DNA of 64,000 nucleotides from Micrococcales bacterium (GCA_016719135.1 JADKAV010000002.1:124001-188000); one strand, 5' to 3'; shown: positions 10,154 through 19,168, numbered from the stretch's first letter. Translations and numbers: made by a program. The notes: generated from the letters alone by a model not told the origin.

Positions 10154-11368
10154 TCAGCCCATCGCCGCCTGGAGGTTCTCGTCGATCGAGGCGAGGAACT
10201 CCTGCGTGGTCTGGAACGGCTGGTCCGGGCCGATGAGCAGCGCGAGATCCTTGGTCATCTTGCCGCTCTCGACGGTCTCGATACACACACGTTCGAGTGT
10301 TTGCGCGAAGTTCGTGACTTCCGGCGTGCCATCGATCTTGCCCCGGTGCGCAAGCCCTTGCGTCCACGCGAAGATCGACGCGATCGGGTTGGTCGAGGTC
10401 GGCTTGCCCTGCTGGTGCTGGCGATAGTGCCGCGTCACCGTGCCGTGGGCTGCTTCAGCCTCGACGGTCTTGCCGTCCGGAGTCATAAGAACCGAGGTCA
10501 TGAGTCCGAGCGAACCGAAGCCCTGTGCGACCGTGTCGGACTGCACGTCACCGTCGTAGTTCTTGCAGGCCCAGACGTAGCCGCCCTCCCACTTCATCGC
10601 CGCAGCGACCATGTCGTCGATCAGGCGGTGCTCGTAGGTGATTCCAGCGGCTGCAAACTCGTCCTTGAACTCATTCTCAAACACCTCGGCGAACAAATCC
10701 TTGAACTGCCCGTCGTAGGCCTTCAGGATCGTGTTCTTCGTCGACAGGTAGACCGGGTAGCCACGGTTCAAGCCGTAGCGCATCGAGGCCCGCGCGAAGT
10801 CACGGATCGAGTCGTCGAGGTTGTACATCCCCATGGCGACCCCGCCGCCGGGGAAGTCGTAGACGTCGAATTCGATGGGCTCGGAACCGTCGGTCGGTGT
10901 GTAGGTCATAGTGAGCGTTCCCGGACCGGGCACCTTGAAGTCGGTAGCGCGGTACTGGTCGCCGAAGGCGTGACGACCGACGACGATCGGCTTCGTCCAG
11001 CCGGGCACCAGTCGGGGGACGTTGCTGATGATGATCGGCTCGCGGAAGATGACGCCGCCGAGGATGTTGCGGATCGTCCCGTTGGGCGAGCGCCACATCT
11101 TCTTGAGGCCGAACTCTTCGACCCGTGCCTCGTCGGGCGTGATCGTCGCGCACTTCACCCCGACGCCGTACTTCTTGATCGCCTCGGCCGAATCGATCGT
11201 GATCTGGTCGTCGGTCGCGTCGCGGCTCTCGATGCCCAGGTCGTAGTACTTCAGGTCGATGTCCAGATACGGCAGGATCAGCTGCTGCTTGATGAAGTCC
11301 CAGATGATCCGGGTCATCTCGTCGCCGTCGAGTTCGACGACCGGGTTCTTAACCTTGATCTTCGCCAT
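10154..11368 (-). CDS. icd: NADP-dependent isocitrate dehydrogenase (homodimeric type)
   Basis: Oxidative decarboxylation of isocitrate to 2-oxoglutarate in the TCA cycle. The 404 residues and sequence (VELDGDEMTRIIW at the N-terminus, SPNGTIRNILGG, PGWTKPIVVGRHAFGDQYRA, CKNYDGDVQSDTVAQGFGSL) belong to the homodimeric IDH group shared by eukaryotes and some bacteria, not the monomeric ~740-residue IDH common in many actinobacteria. It lies 2 bases downstream of mdh and is the middle gene of an mdh-icd-xthA unit. Confidence 0.96.
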   Translation of the reverse strand: MAKIKVKNPVVELDGDEMTRIIWDFIKQQLILPYLDIDLKYYDLGIESRDATDDQITIDSAEAIKKYGVGVKCATITPDEARVEEFGLKKMWRSPNGTIRNILGGVIFREPIIISNVPRLVPGWTKPIVVGRHAFGDQYRATDFKVPGPGTLTMTYTPTDGSEPIEFDVYDFPGGGVAMGMYNLDDSIRDFARASMRYGLNRGYPVYLSTKNTILKAYDGQFKDLFAEVFENEFKDEFAAAGITYEHRLIDDMVAAAMKWEGGYVWACKNYDGDVQSDTVAQGFGSLGLMTSVLMTPDGKTVEAEAAHGTVTRHYRQHQQGKPTSTNPIASIFAWTQGLAHRGKIDGTPEVTNFAQTLERVCIETVESGKMTKDLALLIGPDQPFQTTQEFLASIDENLQAAMG

Positions 11369-11370
11369 GG

Positions 11371-12321
11371 TCAGAGGTCCTGTACGTCAGCTTGCTTGGC
11401 GCGAACGGCTTCGGCGGCTTGTTTCAGGCCCGCCAGTTCGGTCTCGGTCAGGTCGGTTTCGACGACTCGGCGCACACCCTCGCGGCCGATCTCAGCCTCG
11501 ACTCCCAGGTAGACCCCGGAGATGCCGTATTCGCCGTCGACCCAGGCGCAGACCGGCATGATCGCGCCGCTGTCCTCGATGACTGCCTTGGCCATGCGGG
11601 CGGCCGCAGCGGACGGGGCGTAGTACGCCGAGCCGGTCTTGAGCAGGGCGACGACTTCGGCGCCACCATTGCGGGTGCGCACCACGAGCTCTTCGATGTC
11701 CTCGGCAGGCATCACCTCCGACAGCGGCTGTCCGTCGACGGTGCAGCGCGAGGGAACGGGAACCATGGTGTCACCGTGGCTGCCCAGCGTGAGGGTCTTG
11801 ACGCTGCCGACCGGCTTGCCCAGTTTCTCGGCCACGTTATTCGTGAAGCGGGCCGTGTCCAGCATCCCGGCCTGGCCGATCACCCGGTTGTGCGGGAAGC
11901 CGGTGGCGAGTTGGGTCAGGGCGGTCATCTCGTCCAGCGGATTGGACACGACGATGACAACTGCGTTCGGGGCGTGCTGGGCGACATTCTCGGCCACCTG
12001 CCGCACGATCTTTGCGTTGGTTTCGATGAGGTCCATCCGGCTCATTCCAGGCTTACGCGGCAGGCCCGCGGTGATCACCACGATGTCCGACCCGCTGATC
12101 GCCTCGTAACCGGATCCGTCGAGGCCGGTTGTCTGGCCGATCACCTTCGTCTCGAAACCTTCGACCGGGCGCGACTGGTTCATGTCCAGGGCCAGGCCTT
12201 CTGCCTTACCCTCGACGATGTCGGTGAGGACCACCTCTTCGAATACATCGAACTCGGCTAGCCTCATGGCCGTCGTCGACCCGTAAAAACCCGCTCCGAC
12301 AACCGTCACTTTTCCGCCCAT
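11371..12321 (-). CDS. mdh: Malate dehydrogenase (LDH-like type)
   Basis: Interconverts malate and oxaloacetate. 316 residues with an N-terminal NAD fold (GAGFYG at 9-14, where GAGNVG is more usual), the substrate loop ITAGLPRKPGMSRMDL carrying Arg89 and Arg95, the catalytic Asp155-Arg158 pair in GMLDTARF and His182 in GSHGDTMVP. Two arginines in the loop and the TCA neighbours favour malate over lactate. The upstream AAGGGT is a fair ribosome-binding site. First gene of the mdh-icd-xthA run. Confidence 0.94.
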   Translation of the reverse strand: MGGKVTVVGAGFYGSTTAMRLAEFDVFEEVVLTDIVEGKAEGLALDMNQSRPVEGFETKVIGQTTGLDGSGYEAISGSDIVVITAGLPRKPGMSRMDLIETNAKIVRQVAENVAQHAPNAVVIVVSNPLDEMTALTQLATGFPHNRVIGQAGMLDTARFTNNVAEKLGKPVGSVKTLTLGSHGDTMVPVPSRCTVDGQPLSEVMPAEDIEELVVRTRNGGAEVVALLKTGSAYYAPSAAAARMAKAVIEDSGAIMPVCAWVDGEYGISGVYLGVEAEIGREGVRRVVETDLTETELAGLKQAAEAVRAKQADVQDL

Positions 12322-12450
12322 GACTTACCCTTCGCTTCGTTAATGGCCCTCTTCCAACGTTACCGAATCGGACCCACGTCCCTGTCACCGCGTCAGACCG
12401 CCCAGCGATGGCCGGTGTTGACTGCAATCTTTGATCGACGGAGCTGACGC

Positions 12451-12609
12451 ATGGACTCGGTCACCGGCGGCACGTGCTCGTGCTGTGGCAAGGCAGCCTG
12501 GTTCGGATTCGAGAAGTTGGCGCGTCGAAAGTGCGTGCGTCAGCCAGGCTCACGGACTCAGGTGGTCAGGCGACCGAAGAGCAAGACGCTAATCCAGTGG
12601 ATCAACTGA
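12451..12609 (+). CDS. Possible 52-residue Cys-containing small protein
   Basis: Short ATG frame in the spacer upstream of mdh. It has a GGAG sequence 7 bases before the ATG and a composition unlike random (CSCCGK near the N-terminus, a further Cys at residue 28, then many Arg/Lys). The CxCCGK start vaguely recalls small zinc-ribbon ribosomal proteins, but the rest does not match one. It overlaps the end of the convergent DUF3017 gene by 8 bases. It may be chance; no function proposed. Confidence 0.2.
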   Translation: MDSVTGGTCSCCGKAAWFGFEKLARRKCVRQPGSRTQVVRRPKSKTLIQWIN

Positions 12610-12946
12610 ACAGCAGGTAGGTCACCGCACCCAGCGCGAGCCCCAGCGCAGCGAAGAGCCCTGCATCCACCACACGCGAGCGGGATGTCAGCCATCCGGC
12701 AGTCGTCGACGGCAGTACCAGGCGGACCACGGAAGCAACCCCCATCGCCAGAGCCAGACCCGTCAGCCCTTCGCTCACTGAGCCGAGTGCGATCAGAATC
12801 AGCCCCACCGAGGCGAACAGGCAGATGACCAAGTACGGCCATTGCGCAGGAGGGGATTTCTCGACGGCGGGTGCTGCCACCTGCCGAGACGCCTGCAGCG
12901 CCGTTGAATCAGCGACCAGGTACTCATCGCCCGACGCCGTGCTCAT
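12602..12946 (-). CDS. DUF3017 small membrane protein
   Basis: 114 residues with three predicted membrane segments (about 38-56, 60-80 and 94-113) after a polar N-terminal tail. Sequence and position just downstream of folD fit the actinobacterial DUF3017 family, whose function is unknown. A TACGGT hexamer lies 7 bases before its ATG, so it may have its own leaderless promoter although it follows folD by 49 bases. Confidence 0.75.
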   Translation of the reverse strand: MSTASGDEYLVADSTALQASRQVAAPAVEKSPPAQWPYLVICLFASVGLILIALGSVSEGLTGLALAMGVASVVRLVLPSTTAGWLTSRSRVVDAGLFAALGLALGAVTYLLFS

Positions 12947-12953
12947 GCAGGTA

Positions 12954-12959
12954 ACCGTA
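12954..12959 (-). promoter_or_regulatory. -10 element (TACGGT) of the DUF3017 gene
   Basis: TANNNT hexamer 7 bases before the ATG at 12946; no Shine-Dalgarno. Confidence 0.35.
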
Positions 12960-12995
12960 GTACCTCATCAGGGCAAACACCGAACCACGTGGCCG

Positions 12996-13847
12996 TTAAC
13001 GGCTCCGGGTTTCGGACATTTCCACGACATTGACAAGCAGCATGGCCCGGGTCATCGGCCCAACACCACCGGGCATCGGGGCCACAAAACCGGCCACATC
13101 CAGCACGTCGGCGGCGACATCTCCCACCAAACCCGCAGGAGTCCGCGTGATACCCACATCGAGCACGGCAGCGCCTGGTTTGATCATTTCGGCGCTGAGC
13201 AGGCCAGGAACTCCGGCGGCGACCACGACGATGTCAGCCTGCCGTGTGAAGACACCGAAGTCGGGGGTCCCCGTGTGACACAGCGTGACGGTGGCGTTCT
13301 CGGACTTGCGCGTGAGCATCAGCCCAAGCGGACGCCCGACGGTGACTCCGCGCCCGATCACGACAACATGGCTGCCGGCGATCGGCACGTCATAGCGACG
13401 CAGGAGTTCGACGATCCCGCGCGGCGTGCACGGCAGCGGGGCCGGCTCGTTGAGCACCAGCCGCCCCAGACTCATCGGGTGTAGGCCGTCGGCGTCCTTG
13501 GCCGGGTCGATGGCCGCCAGTGCCGCCCCCGTGTCGAGACCGGCGGGAAGGGGCAACTGCACGATGTAACCAGTGCATGCCGGGTCCTCGTTCAGGTTTC
13601 GCAGCGCTGCTTCGACCTCCTGCTGGCTGGCTGTCGCCGGCAGGTCCACGCGGATGGAGTTGATGCCGATCTCAGCGCAATCGCGGTGCTTCCCGCCGAC
13701 GTAGGCGTGGCTTCCGGGGTCGTCGCCGACCAGGACCGTGCCGAGCCCGGGCGTCACACCGGCATCCTTCAGCGCTGCCACCCGCTCGCCGAGTTCGGCG
13801 CGAATCGTCGCCGCTGTCGCCTTGCCGTCCAAGATCACTGCTGCCAT
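12996..13847 (-). CDS. folD: Bifunctional methylenetetrahydrofolate dehydrogenase / cyclohydrolase
   Basis: Makes 10-formyl-THF from 5,10-methylene-THF, the one-carbon donor used by purN and purH next door. 283 residues with GDDPGSHAYVGGKHRDC (catalytic Tyr49 and Lys53), QLPLPAGLD, the DGLHPMSLG loop, the Rossmann GRGVTVGRPLGLML and the C-terminal PMPGGVGPMTRAML. The start follows an AACAAT sequence by 7 bases, with no Shine-Dalgarno. Likely co-regulated with the downstream DUF3017 gene and functionally linked to purH-purN. Confidence 0.96.
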   Translation of the reverse strand: MAAVILDGKATAATIRAELGERVAALKDAGVTPGLGTVLVGDDPGSHAYVGGKHRDCAEIGINSIRVDLPATASQQEVEAALRNLNEDPACTGYIVQLPLPAGLDTGAALAAIDPAKDADGLHPMSLGRLVLNEPAPLPCTPRGIVELLRRYDVPIAGSHVVVIGRGVTVGRPLGLMLTRKSENATVTLCHTGTPDFGVFTRQADIVVVAAGVPGLLSAEMIKPGAAVLDVGITRTPAGLVGDVAADVLDVAGFVAPMPGGVGPMTRAMLLVNVVEMSETRSR

Positions 13848-13975
13848 GACCCCGATTGTTCCACCGCTGCGTGGGGCGCGGTCGGCCGCGGGTGGTGACG
13901 CCTGGATGGCAGGGGCGCAGCGCGCGATCGCTGGGTCGTGTGCCGTGCGACGCGGCCAGGCCGCCGGTGGTTTGT

Positions 13976-15511
13976 TCAGTGGAAGAAGTGGCGGACTCCC
14001 GTGAGGTACATGGTCACGCCCGCCGCTCGGGCTGCGGCGATGACCTCTTCGTCACGCACCGAACCGCCGGGCTGCACGACCGCCTTGACCCCGGCACCCA
14101 GCAGGATCTCCAGACCGTCCGGGAACGGGAAGAACGCATCCGAGGCGGCCACCGCCCCAAGAGCGCGCTCCTCACCGGCCCTGAGCACAGCGAGCCGCGC
14201 CGAGTCGACCCGGTTGACCTGGCCCATGCCGATGCCAACTGCGGCCCGTCCCTTGGCCAGCAGAATGGCGTTGGACTTCACCGCCCGGCACGCGCGCCAG
14301 GCGAAGGCCAGATCCTGCAGCGTCGCTTCGTCGGCCGGCTCGCCGCAAGCCAGCTTCCAGGTGGCCGGGAAGTCGCCCGGCTCGTCGATACGGTCGGGAC
14401 TCTGCATGAGCATCCCACCGGAGATGAATCTCACTTCCGCATCGGACTGCCTCACAGGAGCCACCAAGAGCCGGATGTTCTGTTTCTGCGTCAGCACCGC
14501 TAGGGCGTCAGGCTCGAAGGCCGGCGCGATGACCACCTCCAGGAAGATCTCACTCATCGCCTGTGCGACGTCCACGGTGACAGGACGATTGACCGCGACG
14601 ACACCGCCGAAGGCTGATACCGGGTCGGTGTCGAAAGCCGCGCTGTAGGCACCCAGCAGATCCTCGCCCACAGCGATCCCGCACGGGTTCGCGTGTTTGA
14701 TGATCGCGGCCGCAGGCTGGTCGAAGTCCCAGGCCGTGCGATGCGCCGCGTCCCCGTCGACGTAGTTGTTGTACGACATCTGCTTACCGTGCAACTGCTC
14801 GGCATGGGCGAGCCCCTGGCCGTGCTCGTTGATGTAGAGCGCCGCCCTCTGGTGGGGATTCTCGCCGTACCGCAGAACCTCGGCGCGCTGCCACGTGGCC
14901 GCCACCCAACCGGGCAGGGACTCCGAGGCGTCGAGCGAGCCGAGCCAGGATGCCACGGCGACGTCGTAGTCCGCAGTGTGTCTGAATGCTTTGACGGCCA
15001 GCTCCCGGCGCTGCTGATCAGTGAAACCCTCGCCTGACTCCACCACCGCCACTACATGTGGATAGTCGTTGGGACTGACGACGACGGCGGTGTTGGCGTG
15101 GTTCTTGGCCGCTGCCCGGACCATTGCCGGACCACCGATGTCGATCTGCTCGATGCACTCGTCCACCGCTGCTCCGCTGGCGACCGTTTCGGTGAACGGA
15201 TAGAGATTCGCCACCACCAGATCGATGCCCGTGATGTCGTGTTCGGCGAGGGTCTGTTCGTGCTCGTGCTTACGCCGGTCGGCCAGGATTCCACCGTGGA
15301 TCTTCGGGTGCAGCGTCTTCACCCGGCCGTCGAGGATCTCGGGAAACCCGGTGACGTCGGCAACCTGGGTCACCGGTACCCCGGCTGCGGCGATGGTCGC
15401 CGAGGTCGATCCGGTGGAAACGATCTCGACCCCCGCGGCGTGCAGCGCTGCGGCTAGCTCCTCGATGCCGGTCTTGTCGTACACCGATATCAATGCGCGT
15501 CCGATTGTCAT
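13976..15511 (-). CDS. purH: Bifunctional AICAR formyltransferase / IMP cyclohydrolase
   Basis: Last two steps of de novo IMP synthesis. 511 residues: N-terminal MGS-like IMP cyclohydrolase domain (ALISVYDKTGIEELA, STGSTSATI, GFPEILDGRVKTLHP) and C-terminal AICAR transformylase domain with the catalytic Lys-His in AAIIKHANPCG, ending GVRHFFH. Start set at ATG 15511: it overlaps the purN stop (ATGA) and follows AGGTGGAG, a good ribosome-binding site inside purN. An earlier in-frame codon at 15586 is unlikely. Confidence 0.97.
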   Translation of the reverse strand: MTIGRALISVYDKTGIEELAAALHAAGVEIVSTGSTSATIAAAGVPVTQVADVTGFPEILDGRVKTLHPKIHGGILADRRKHEHEQTLAEHDITGIDLVVANLYPFTETVASGAAVDECIEQIDIGGPAMVRAAAKNHANTAVVVSPNDYPHVVAVVESGEGFTDQQRRELAVKAFRHTADYDVAVASWLGSLDASESLPGWVAATWQRAEVLRYGENPHQRAALYINEHGQGLAHAEQLHGKQMSYNNYVDGDAAHRTAWDFDQPAAAIIKHANPCGIAVGEDLLGAYSAAFDTDPVSAFGGVVAVNRPVTVDVAQAMSEIFLEVVIAPAFEPDALAVLTQKQNIRLLVAPVRQSDAEVRFISGGMLMQSPDRIDEPGDFPATWKLACGEPADEATLQDLAFAWRACRAVKSNAILLAKGRAAVGIGMGQVNRVDSARLAVLRAGEERALGAVAASDAFFPFPDGLEILLGAGVKAVVQPGGSVRDEEVIAAARAAGVTMYLTGVRHFFH

Positions 15512-16095
15512 AGCTCCACCTTTCGTCCGTTCACGGTGCATCCCTTCGTGGCCAGGGCCTGCACCACTTCCGGGAGCAACTGCCACTCGACCTCTTTGAT
15601 CCGTTCATGCAGGGTCTGCTCAGTGTCGTCGGGTTCCACCGGTACCGACTGCTGGGCGATGATCGGGCCGGTGTCGACACCGGCATCCACCAGATGAACC
15701 GTGCAACCGGTGAGCTTGACGCCGTACGCCAACGCCTCCGGTACCGCGTGCGCGCCGGGGAAGGCCGGCAGCAGCGCGGGGTGGCTGTTGACCACCCGCT
15801 GCGGGAACCGGTCGAGGAAGGCGGCGTCCAGGATGCGCATGAAGCCGGCCGAGACCACCCAATCGGGTTCGAAGGTTCCCAGCATCTTGGCCAAAGCCCG
15901 GCTCCACGAGGGGCGGTCGGGGTGGTCGCTGGGGCGCACGACCACGGTGGGAATCCCCGCCGCTTCTGCGCGGGCCAGACCCTGTGCCGGGCGATCGGCG
16001 GCGACGGCGACGATGTCGTAGGTGCGGCGCGGATCGTCGATCAGTGATTGCAGGAGGGTGCCCGTCCCGGAGATCATCACGGCGACGCGGGGCAC
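15508..16095 (-). CDS. purN: Phosphoribosylglycinamide formyltransferase PurN
   Basis: Formylates GAR with 10-formyl-THF in purine synthesis. 195 residues with the N-terminal ISGTGTLLQSLI loop, the catalytic Asn-His of VNSHPALLPAFPG and the Asp of HLVDAGVDTGPII. GTG start at 16095; a TAGGAT hexamer lies exactly 6 bases upstream and no Shine-Dalgarno is present. It overlaps purH by 4 bases, so the two form an operon. Confidence 0.96.
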   Translation of the reverse strand: MPRVAVMISGTGTLLQSLIDDPRRTYDIVAVAADRPAQGLARAEAAGIPTVVVRPSDHPDRPSWSRALAKMLGTFEPDWVVSAGFMRILDAAFLDRFPQRVVNSHPALLPAFPGAHAVPEALAYGVKLTGCTVHLVDAGVDTGPIIAQQSVPVEPDDTEQTLHERIKEVEWQLLPEVVQALATKGCTVNGRKVEL

Positions 16096-16101
16096 GTACC
16101 G

Positions 16102-16107
16102 ATCCTA
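16102..16107 (-). promoter_or_regulatory. -10 element (TAGGAT) of purN-purH
   Basis: TANNNT hexamer 6 bases before the purN GTG at 16095, implying a leaderless purNH mRNA starting in the 46-base spacer after the DUF6350 gene. Confidence 0.5.
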
Positions 16108-16141
16108 GGTCGGCCGGTCCCGGACGCAGCGAGGTGGGCGA

Positions 16142-17545
16142 TCAGCAACGCTCGGGTGATCCGGCTTCTTGAGCGTCCGGATCCTGCTTGTCGTCAGCGT
16201 CGTGCTCCGCCGCTTCGGAGTCCGGGTCCAGGTCGGGATCGTCGATATTCTGCCGATCCGTGAGATCGATGATTTTGCGGTCTCGCCAGTGCCGCCAACC
16301 CCAGGTACCGGCCAGTTCCAGCAGCACTCCGAGGACGACACCGGCGGCGAGCAATGCGATGACGACCGGCGGTGGCCCCATCAGTTCCAGGCGGCCGGCG
16401 CCGAACCTGCCGACGCTGATGGCCCACCAAAGATCGACCGCGATCAGGACCACCGCGACTGCGCCTGCCCGGGCGAGGATCCAGTCCCGGCGTCTGGTCG
16501 GGGATCCGGCCAACCGGGACAGCACGATGCCCGCCCCGATCGGGATGAGCGTGCCGACCAGCCACCACGGCTGTTCGGTCGTGGGAAGCAATTGCACGCC
16601 CAGCAGGTCCACGCGGGCATCGATCGGAGCCCAAGGGGTGACGGTCACGCCAGCCACCGCCACGCCCGCACCGGTGACGTACGACAGTGCCCACATCAGC
16701 GCGGCGGGCAGATATCCCAGCCAGGCCAGGAACAGCGCCAGGCCACCGAAGAGACCGGGGCCGATCTGCGACAGCGCATCCGAGGTCGTGCTATGTGAGA
16801 ACAGAAGGGAGGCGGCCAGCACCGCTCCCGCGCCTGCGGTCAGGACCGCAAGGGCCCCCACGGCCGGCCGGACCAGGTGCCACGCCCGTTCGAAGACCTG
16901 GCGGCCCATCTGCGCGCGCCACGCCATCGCAGTCACCGACACGGCGAAACCCAGGACCGCGGCGTGCAGGGCTGCCCTGGCCGGCATCGCGGCGGCACCG
17001 GAAAGGGTGCCGAACAGCGCCGCGAGTAGCGCCACCGCGGCATAGGTGGCGCCCAGACATGCGCCGGCCACCGCCAGTGACTTGGGGTACGCGACAGCAG
17101 CCCTGTGCGCGACCCAGCGGCCCGCCGCCCACAACACGAGGGTCGGAAACACGATCCAGGCCCACGGCAGCAGCGTCCAGACACCCTCCCCCACGACGAA
17201 CGGGACACCATGGGCCGTCAGCCAGATGTCGGCGCCGACTCGCATCGCCGTGTCGGAGGCCGATTCCCCGGCAGCGAAGATCCACACCACGAGGGTGACC
17301 ACGACCGTGATCACCAGACCGGTCAGCGCCGCCCAAAGCCCCGCCGCCGCAGCCGCCAGGGGTAAGGGCAGCGGGCCGGACCGCCAGAAACTGGTCACCG
17401 CCGCGGTCGGGGCCGCCCACCCGGTACGGGTCGACTTTATCCGGTCGGCTTCGCGGCCAGTGGAGGTGCGGTTCGTCGGACGCGACGCGGTCCGGGACCG
17501 GCTCGACCCCCTGCGGTTGGCGGGGCCCTGCGACGCACGACTCAC
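16142..17545 (-). CDS. DUF6350 polytopic membrane protein
   Basis: About 467 residues with eight to ten hydrophobic helices between a basic, Ser/Arg-rich N-terminus and a very acidic Asp/Glu-rich cytoplasmic C-terminus (DDPDLDPDSEAAEHDADDK). Position between sucCD and purN fits the actinobacterial DUF6350 family, sometimes labelled cell division protein PerM; function unproven. Start uncertain: GTG 17545 (VSRASQGPANRR) is preferred because any longer frame would run into the tandem repeat upstream and encode repetitive nonsense. Confidence 0.7.
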   Translation of the reverse strand: MSRASQGPANRRGSSRSRTASRPTNRTSTGREADRIKSTRTGWAAPTAAVTSFWRSGPLPLPLAAAAAGLWAALTGLVITVVVTLVVWIFAAGESASDTAMRVGADIWLTAHGVPFVVGEGVWTLLPWAWIVFPTLVLWAAGRWVAHRAAVAYPKSLAVAGACLGATYAAVALLAALFGTLSGAAAMPARAALHAAVLGFAVSVTAMAWRAQMGRQVFERAWHLVRPAVGALAVLTAGAGAVLAASLLFSHSTTSDALSQIGPGLFGGLALFLAWLGYLPAALMWALSYVTGAGVAVAGVTVTPWAPIDARVDLLGVQLLPTTEQPWWLVGTLIPIGAGIVLSRLAGSPTRRRDWILARAGAVAVVLIAVDLWWAISVGRFGAGRLELMGPPPVVIALLAAGVVLGVLLELAGTWGWRHWRDRKIIDLTDRQNIDDPDLDPDSEAAEHDADDKQDPDAQEAGSPERC

Positions 17546-17642
17546 TGCACTAGGTTCGCATCCATCGGCCCGGTCGGTGGCACATACACGCCGAATGGCG
17601 GGGTTGGCCGCGTCGAGGGGATCCCCGCAACGCCGCCCCCGC

Positions 17643-17922
17643 GACTTCGGACACAGCACGCCAGCCACTGACCACATACGACCAAAGTCCCCGATGGCCA
17701 CGGCCCACCCCGCGCCGCCCCCGCGACTTCGGACACAGCACACCAGCCACGACCACAACGACCAAAGCCCGGGCCCACCCGCCCCCCACTCGGACACAGC
17801 ACGCCAGCCACTGACCACATACGACCAAAGTCCCCCGGAACGCCACGACCGACCCCACGCCGCCCCCACGACTTCGGACACAGCGCGTCAGCCACTGACC
17901 ACATACGACCAAAGTCCCCCGG
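17643..17922. repeat. Tandem repeat of palindromic units, four copies
   Basis: Units begin at about 17643, 17725, 17787 and 17870 (spacings ~82, 62, 83). Each starts ACTTCGGACACAGC, passes through CAGCCACTGACCACATACG and ends ACCAAAGTCC. The ends are imperfect inverted repeats (GACTTCGGAC against GACTTTGGTC), so each unit could fold as a hairpin. It occupies the divergent spacer between the DUF6350 and patatin genes. A single related copy lies at 28923-28967. Confidence 0.85.
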
Positions 17923-17972
17923 ACCGCCACGACCAGCCCCGCGGAAACCAGCCCCCGCAGATCCGCACGACG

Positions 17973-17978
17973 TACGGT
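17973..17978 (+). promoter_or_regulatory. -10 element (TACGGT) of the patatin-like gene
   Basis: TANNNT hexamer 6 bases before the ATG at 17985; no Shine-Dalgarno. Confidence 0.45.
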
Positions 17979-17984
17979 CGAATC

Positions 17985-18836
17985 ATGAGTCAACCAACCG
18001 TTGCCATCGTGCTCACCGGTGCGGCTGCCCGCGGCGCTTTCCAGGCCGGAGCCCTGTCGCGGATCGCGCCGGCCCTCGAACGCCAGGGCCTACGTCCGAG
18101 CATCTACCTGGGCACCTCCGCCGGCGCCATCAACGCTGCTCTGTGGGGGTCGTACGCACATCTGCCGGCCGAGGTGGCTGCTGAGCGAGTGCTCGCCCTG
18201 TGGCGCAGCATGGACCGCAAGAACGTGTACACCCATCCCGCGCTGTCTTTGATCCGCGACGGATTGCGGATCCTGCCCGGCTCCCTGCTGGGCGTGGGCA
18301 ACGGCCTGGATTCGCTCTTGGACACCAGACCGCTGGCGCAGACCGCTCAGGAGTCGCTGGACACCGATCAGATCGCGGCCAACGTCGCATCCGGCGCGGT
18401 GGACGCCGTGGGAGTAGCTGCCACTCGCATCCCACCGGCAACGGGCAAACTCCCGACACCGGGGGATCCGATGGACCGGTGGCACATCTCGCATACCCAT
18501 TCCGTGGTCTTCCTCGACACCACCCTGGATGCCTCTGCAGTGGCCGACCCCGACCGGGCGGTCCGCGTGGCCCCCACGACGATCGAGGCCGCGCACGTCC
18601 TGGCGTCGGCGGCGATACCGGTCGCCTTTCCTGCCGTCGAGGTGCAATCGCCCGCGGACTACGCCGGCTGGTACGTCGACGGCGGGGTGCGACTCAACGC
18701 CCCGCTACGACCGGCCGTGGCGCTGGGCGCAGACCATCTGGTCGTCATCGCAGCACACGCGACCCGCTACCCCGCCCGCACCCCACACCTGCCAGGCGAC
18801 AAACCGGACCTGGCGGATTCATCATCGAGGATCTGA
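17985..18836 (+). CDS. Patatin-like phospholipase, N-terminal catalytic part (frameshifted)
   Basis: Predicted acyl hydrolase of the patatin family. Visible: the oxyanion-hole-type GAAARGAFQAGAL near residue 9, the nucleophile elbow GTSAG (~40-44) and the DGG motif with the catalytic Asp in YVDGGVRLNAPL, giving a complete Ser-Asp dyad. After PGDKPDLAD the frame reads SSSRI and stops, whereas the neighbouring frame continues with family-like sequence (next entry). Start at ATG 17985, with a -10-like hexamer 6 bases upstream. Confidence 0.8.
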   Translation: MSQPTVAIVLTGAAARGAFQAGALSRIAPALERQGLRPSIYLGTSAGAINAALWGSYAHLPAEVAAERVLALWRSMDRKNVYTHPALSLIRDGLRILPGSLLGVGNGLDSLLDTRPLAQTAQESLDTDQIAANVASGAVDAVGVAATRIPPATGKLPTPGDPMDRWHISHTHSVVFLDTTLDASAVADPDRAVRVAPTTIEAAHVLASAAIPVAFPAVEVQSPADYAGWYVDGGVRLNAPLRPAVALGADHLVVIAAHATRYPARTPHLPGDKPDLADSSSRI

Positions 18837-19168
18837 AGGCTCTGCGCACCCGCAATCGATGGTTGTCGCAGGGGATCACACCCACTTCTGAATCGGGTCG
18901 TGAGTATCACCATGTCGCCTTGCTCGAGATCTCACCAAAGCCGGGCTCGTTGGCCCAGCTGGCCACGGATGTACTGCGGTCGAAGGGGCGCAACTGGTGG
19001 CGCGAGAGCGATTCCCTGGCCCTCGGTCGGCTGCTGCGCGGTGTCGGCGCCGGACCAGGACAGCAGGAACTACTGAGCTACACGTTCTTCGACGACGAGT
19101 ACTTCTCCGCGCAGATCGAACTCGGCATCGCCGCCGCAGACACAGCGCTGGCAGGCGACTGGGACTGA
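18815..19168 (+). CDS. Patatin-like phospholipase, C-terminal part after a frameshift
   Basis: In the frame one base back, the sequence continues IIEDLKALRTRNRWL, then HHVALLEISPKPGSLAQLATDVLRSK, and ends with SAQIELGIAAADTALAGDWD. A helical C-terminal region of this kind is expected after a patatin domain. No start codon or ribosome-binding site supports separate translation. The junction needs one missing base (or a deletion of 3n+1) around 18810-18830; a longer deletion cannot be excluded because the linker looks short. Confidence 0.65.
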   Translation, partial: GFIIEDLKALRTRNRWLSQGITPTSESGREYHHVALLEISPKPGSLAQLATDVLRSKGRNWWRESDSLALGRLLRGVGAGPGQQELLSYTFFDDEYFSAQIELGIAAADTALAGDWD

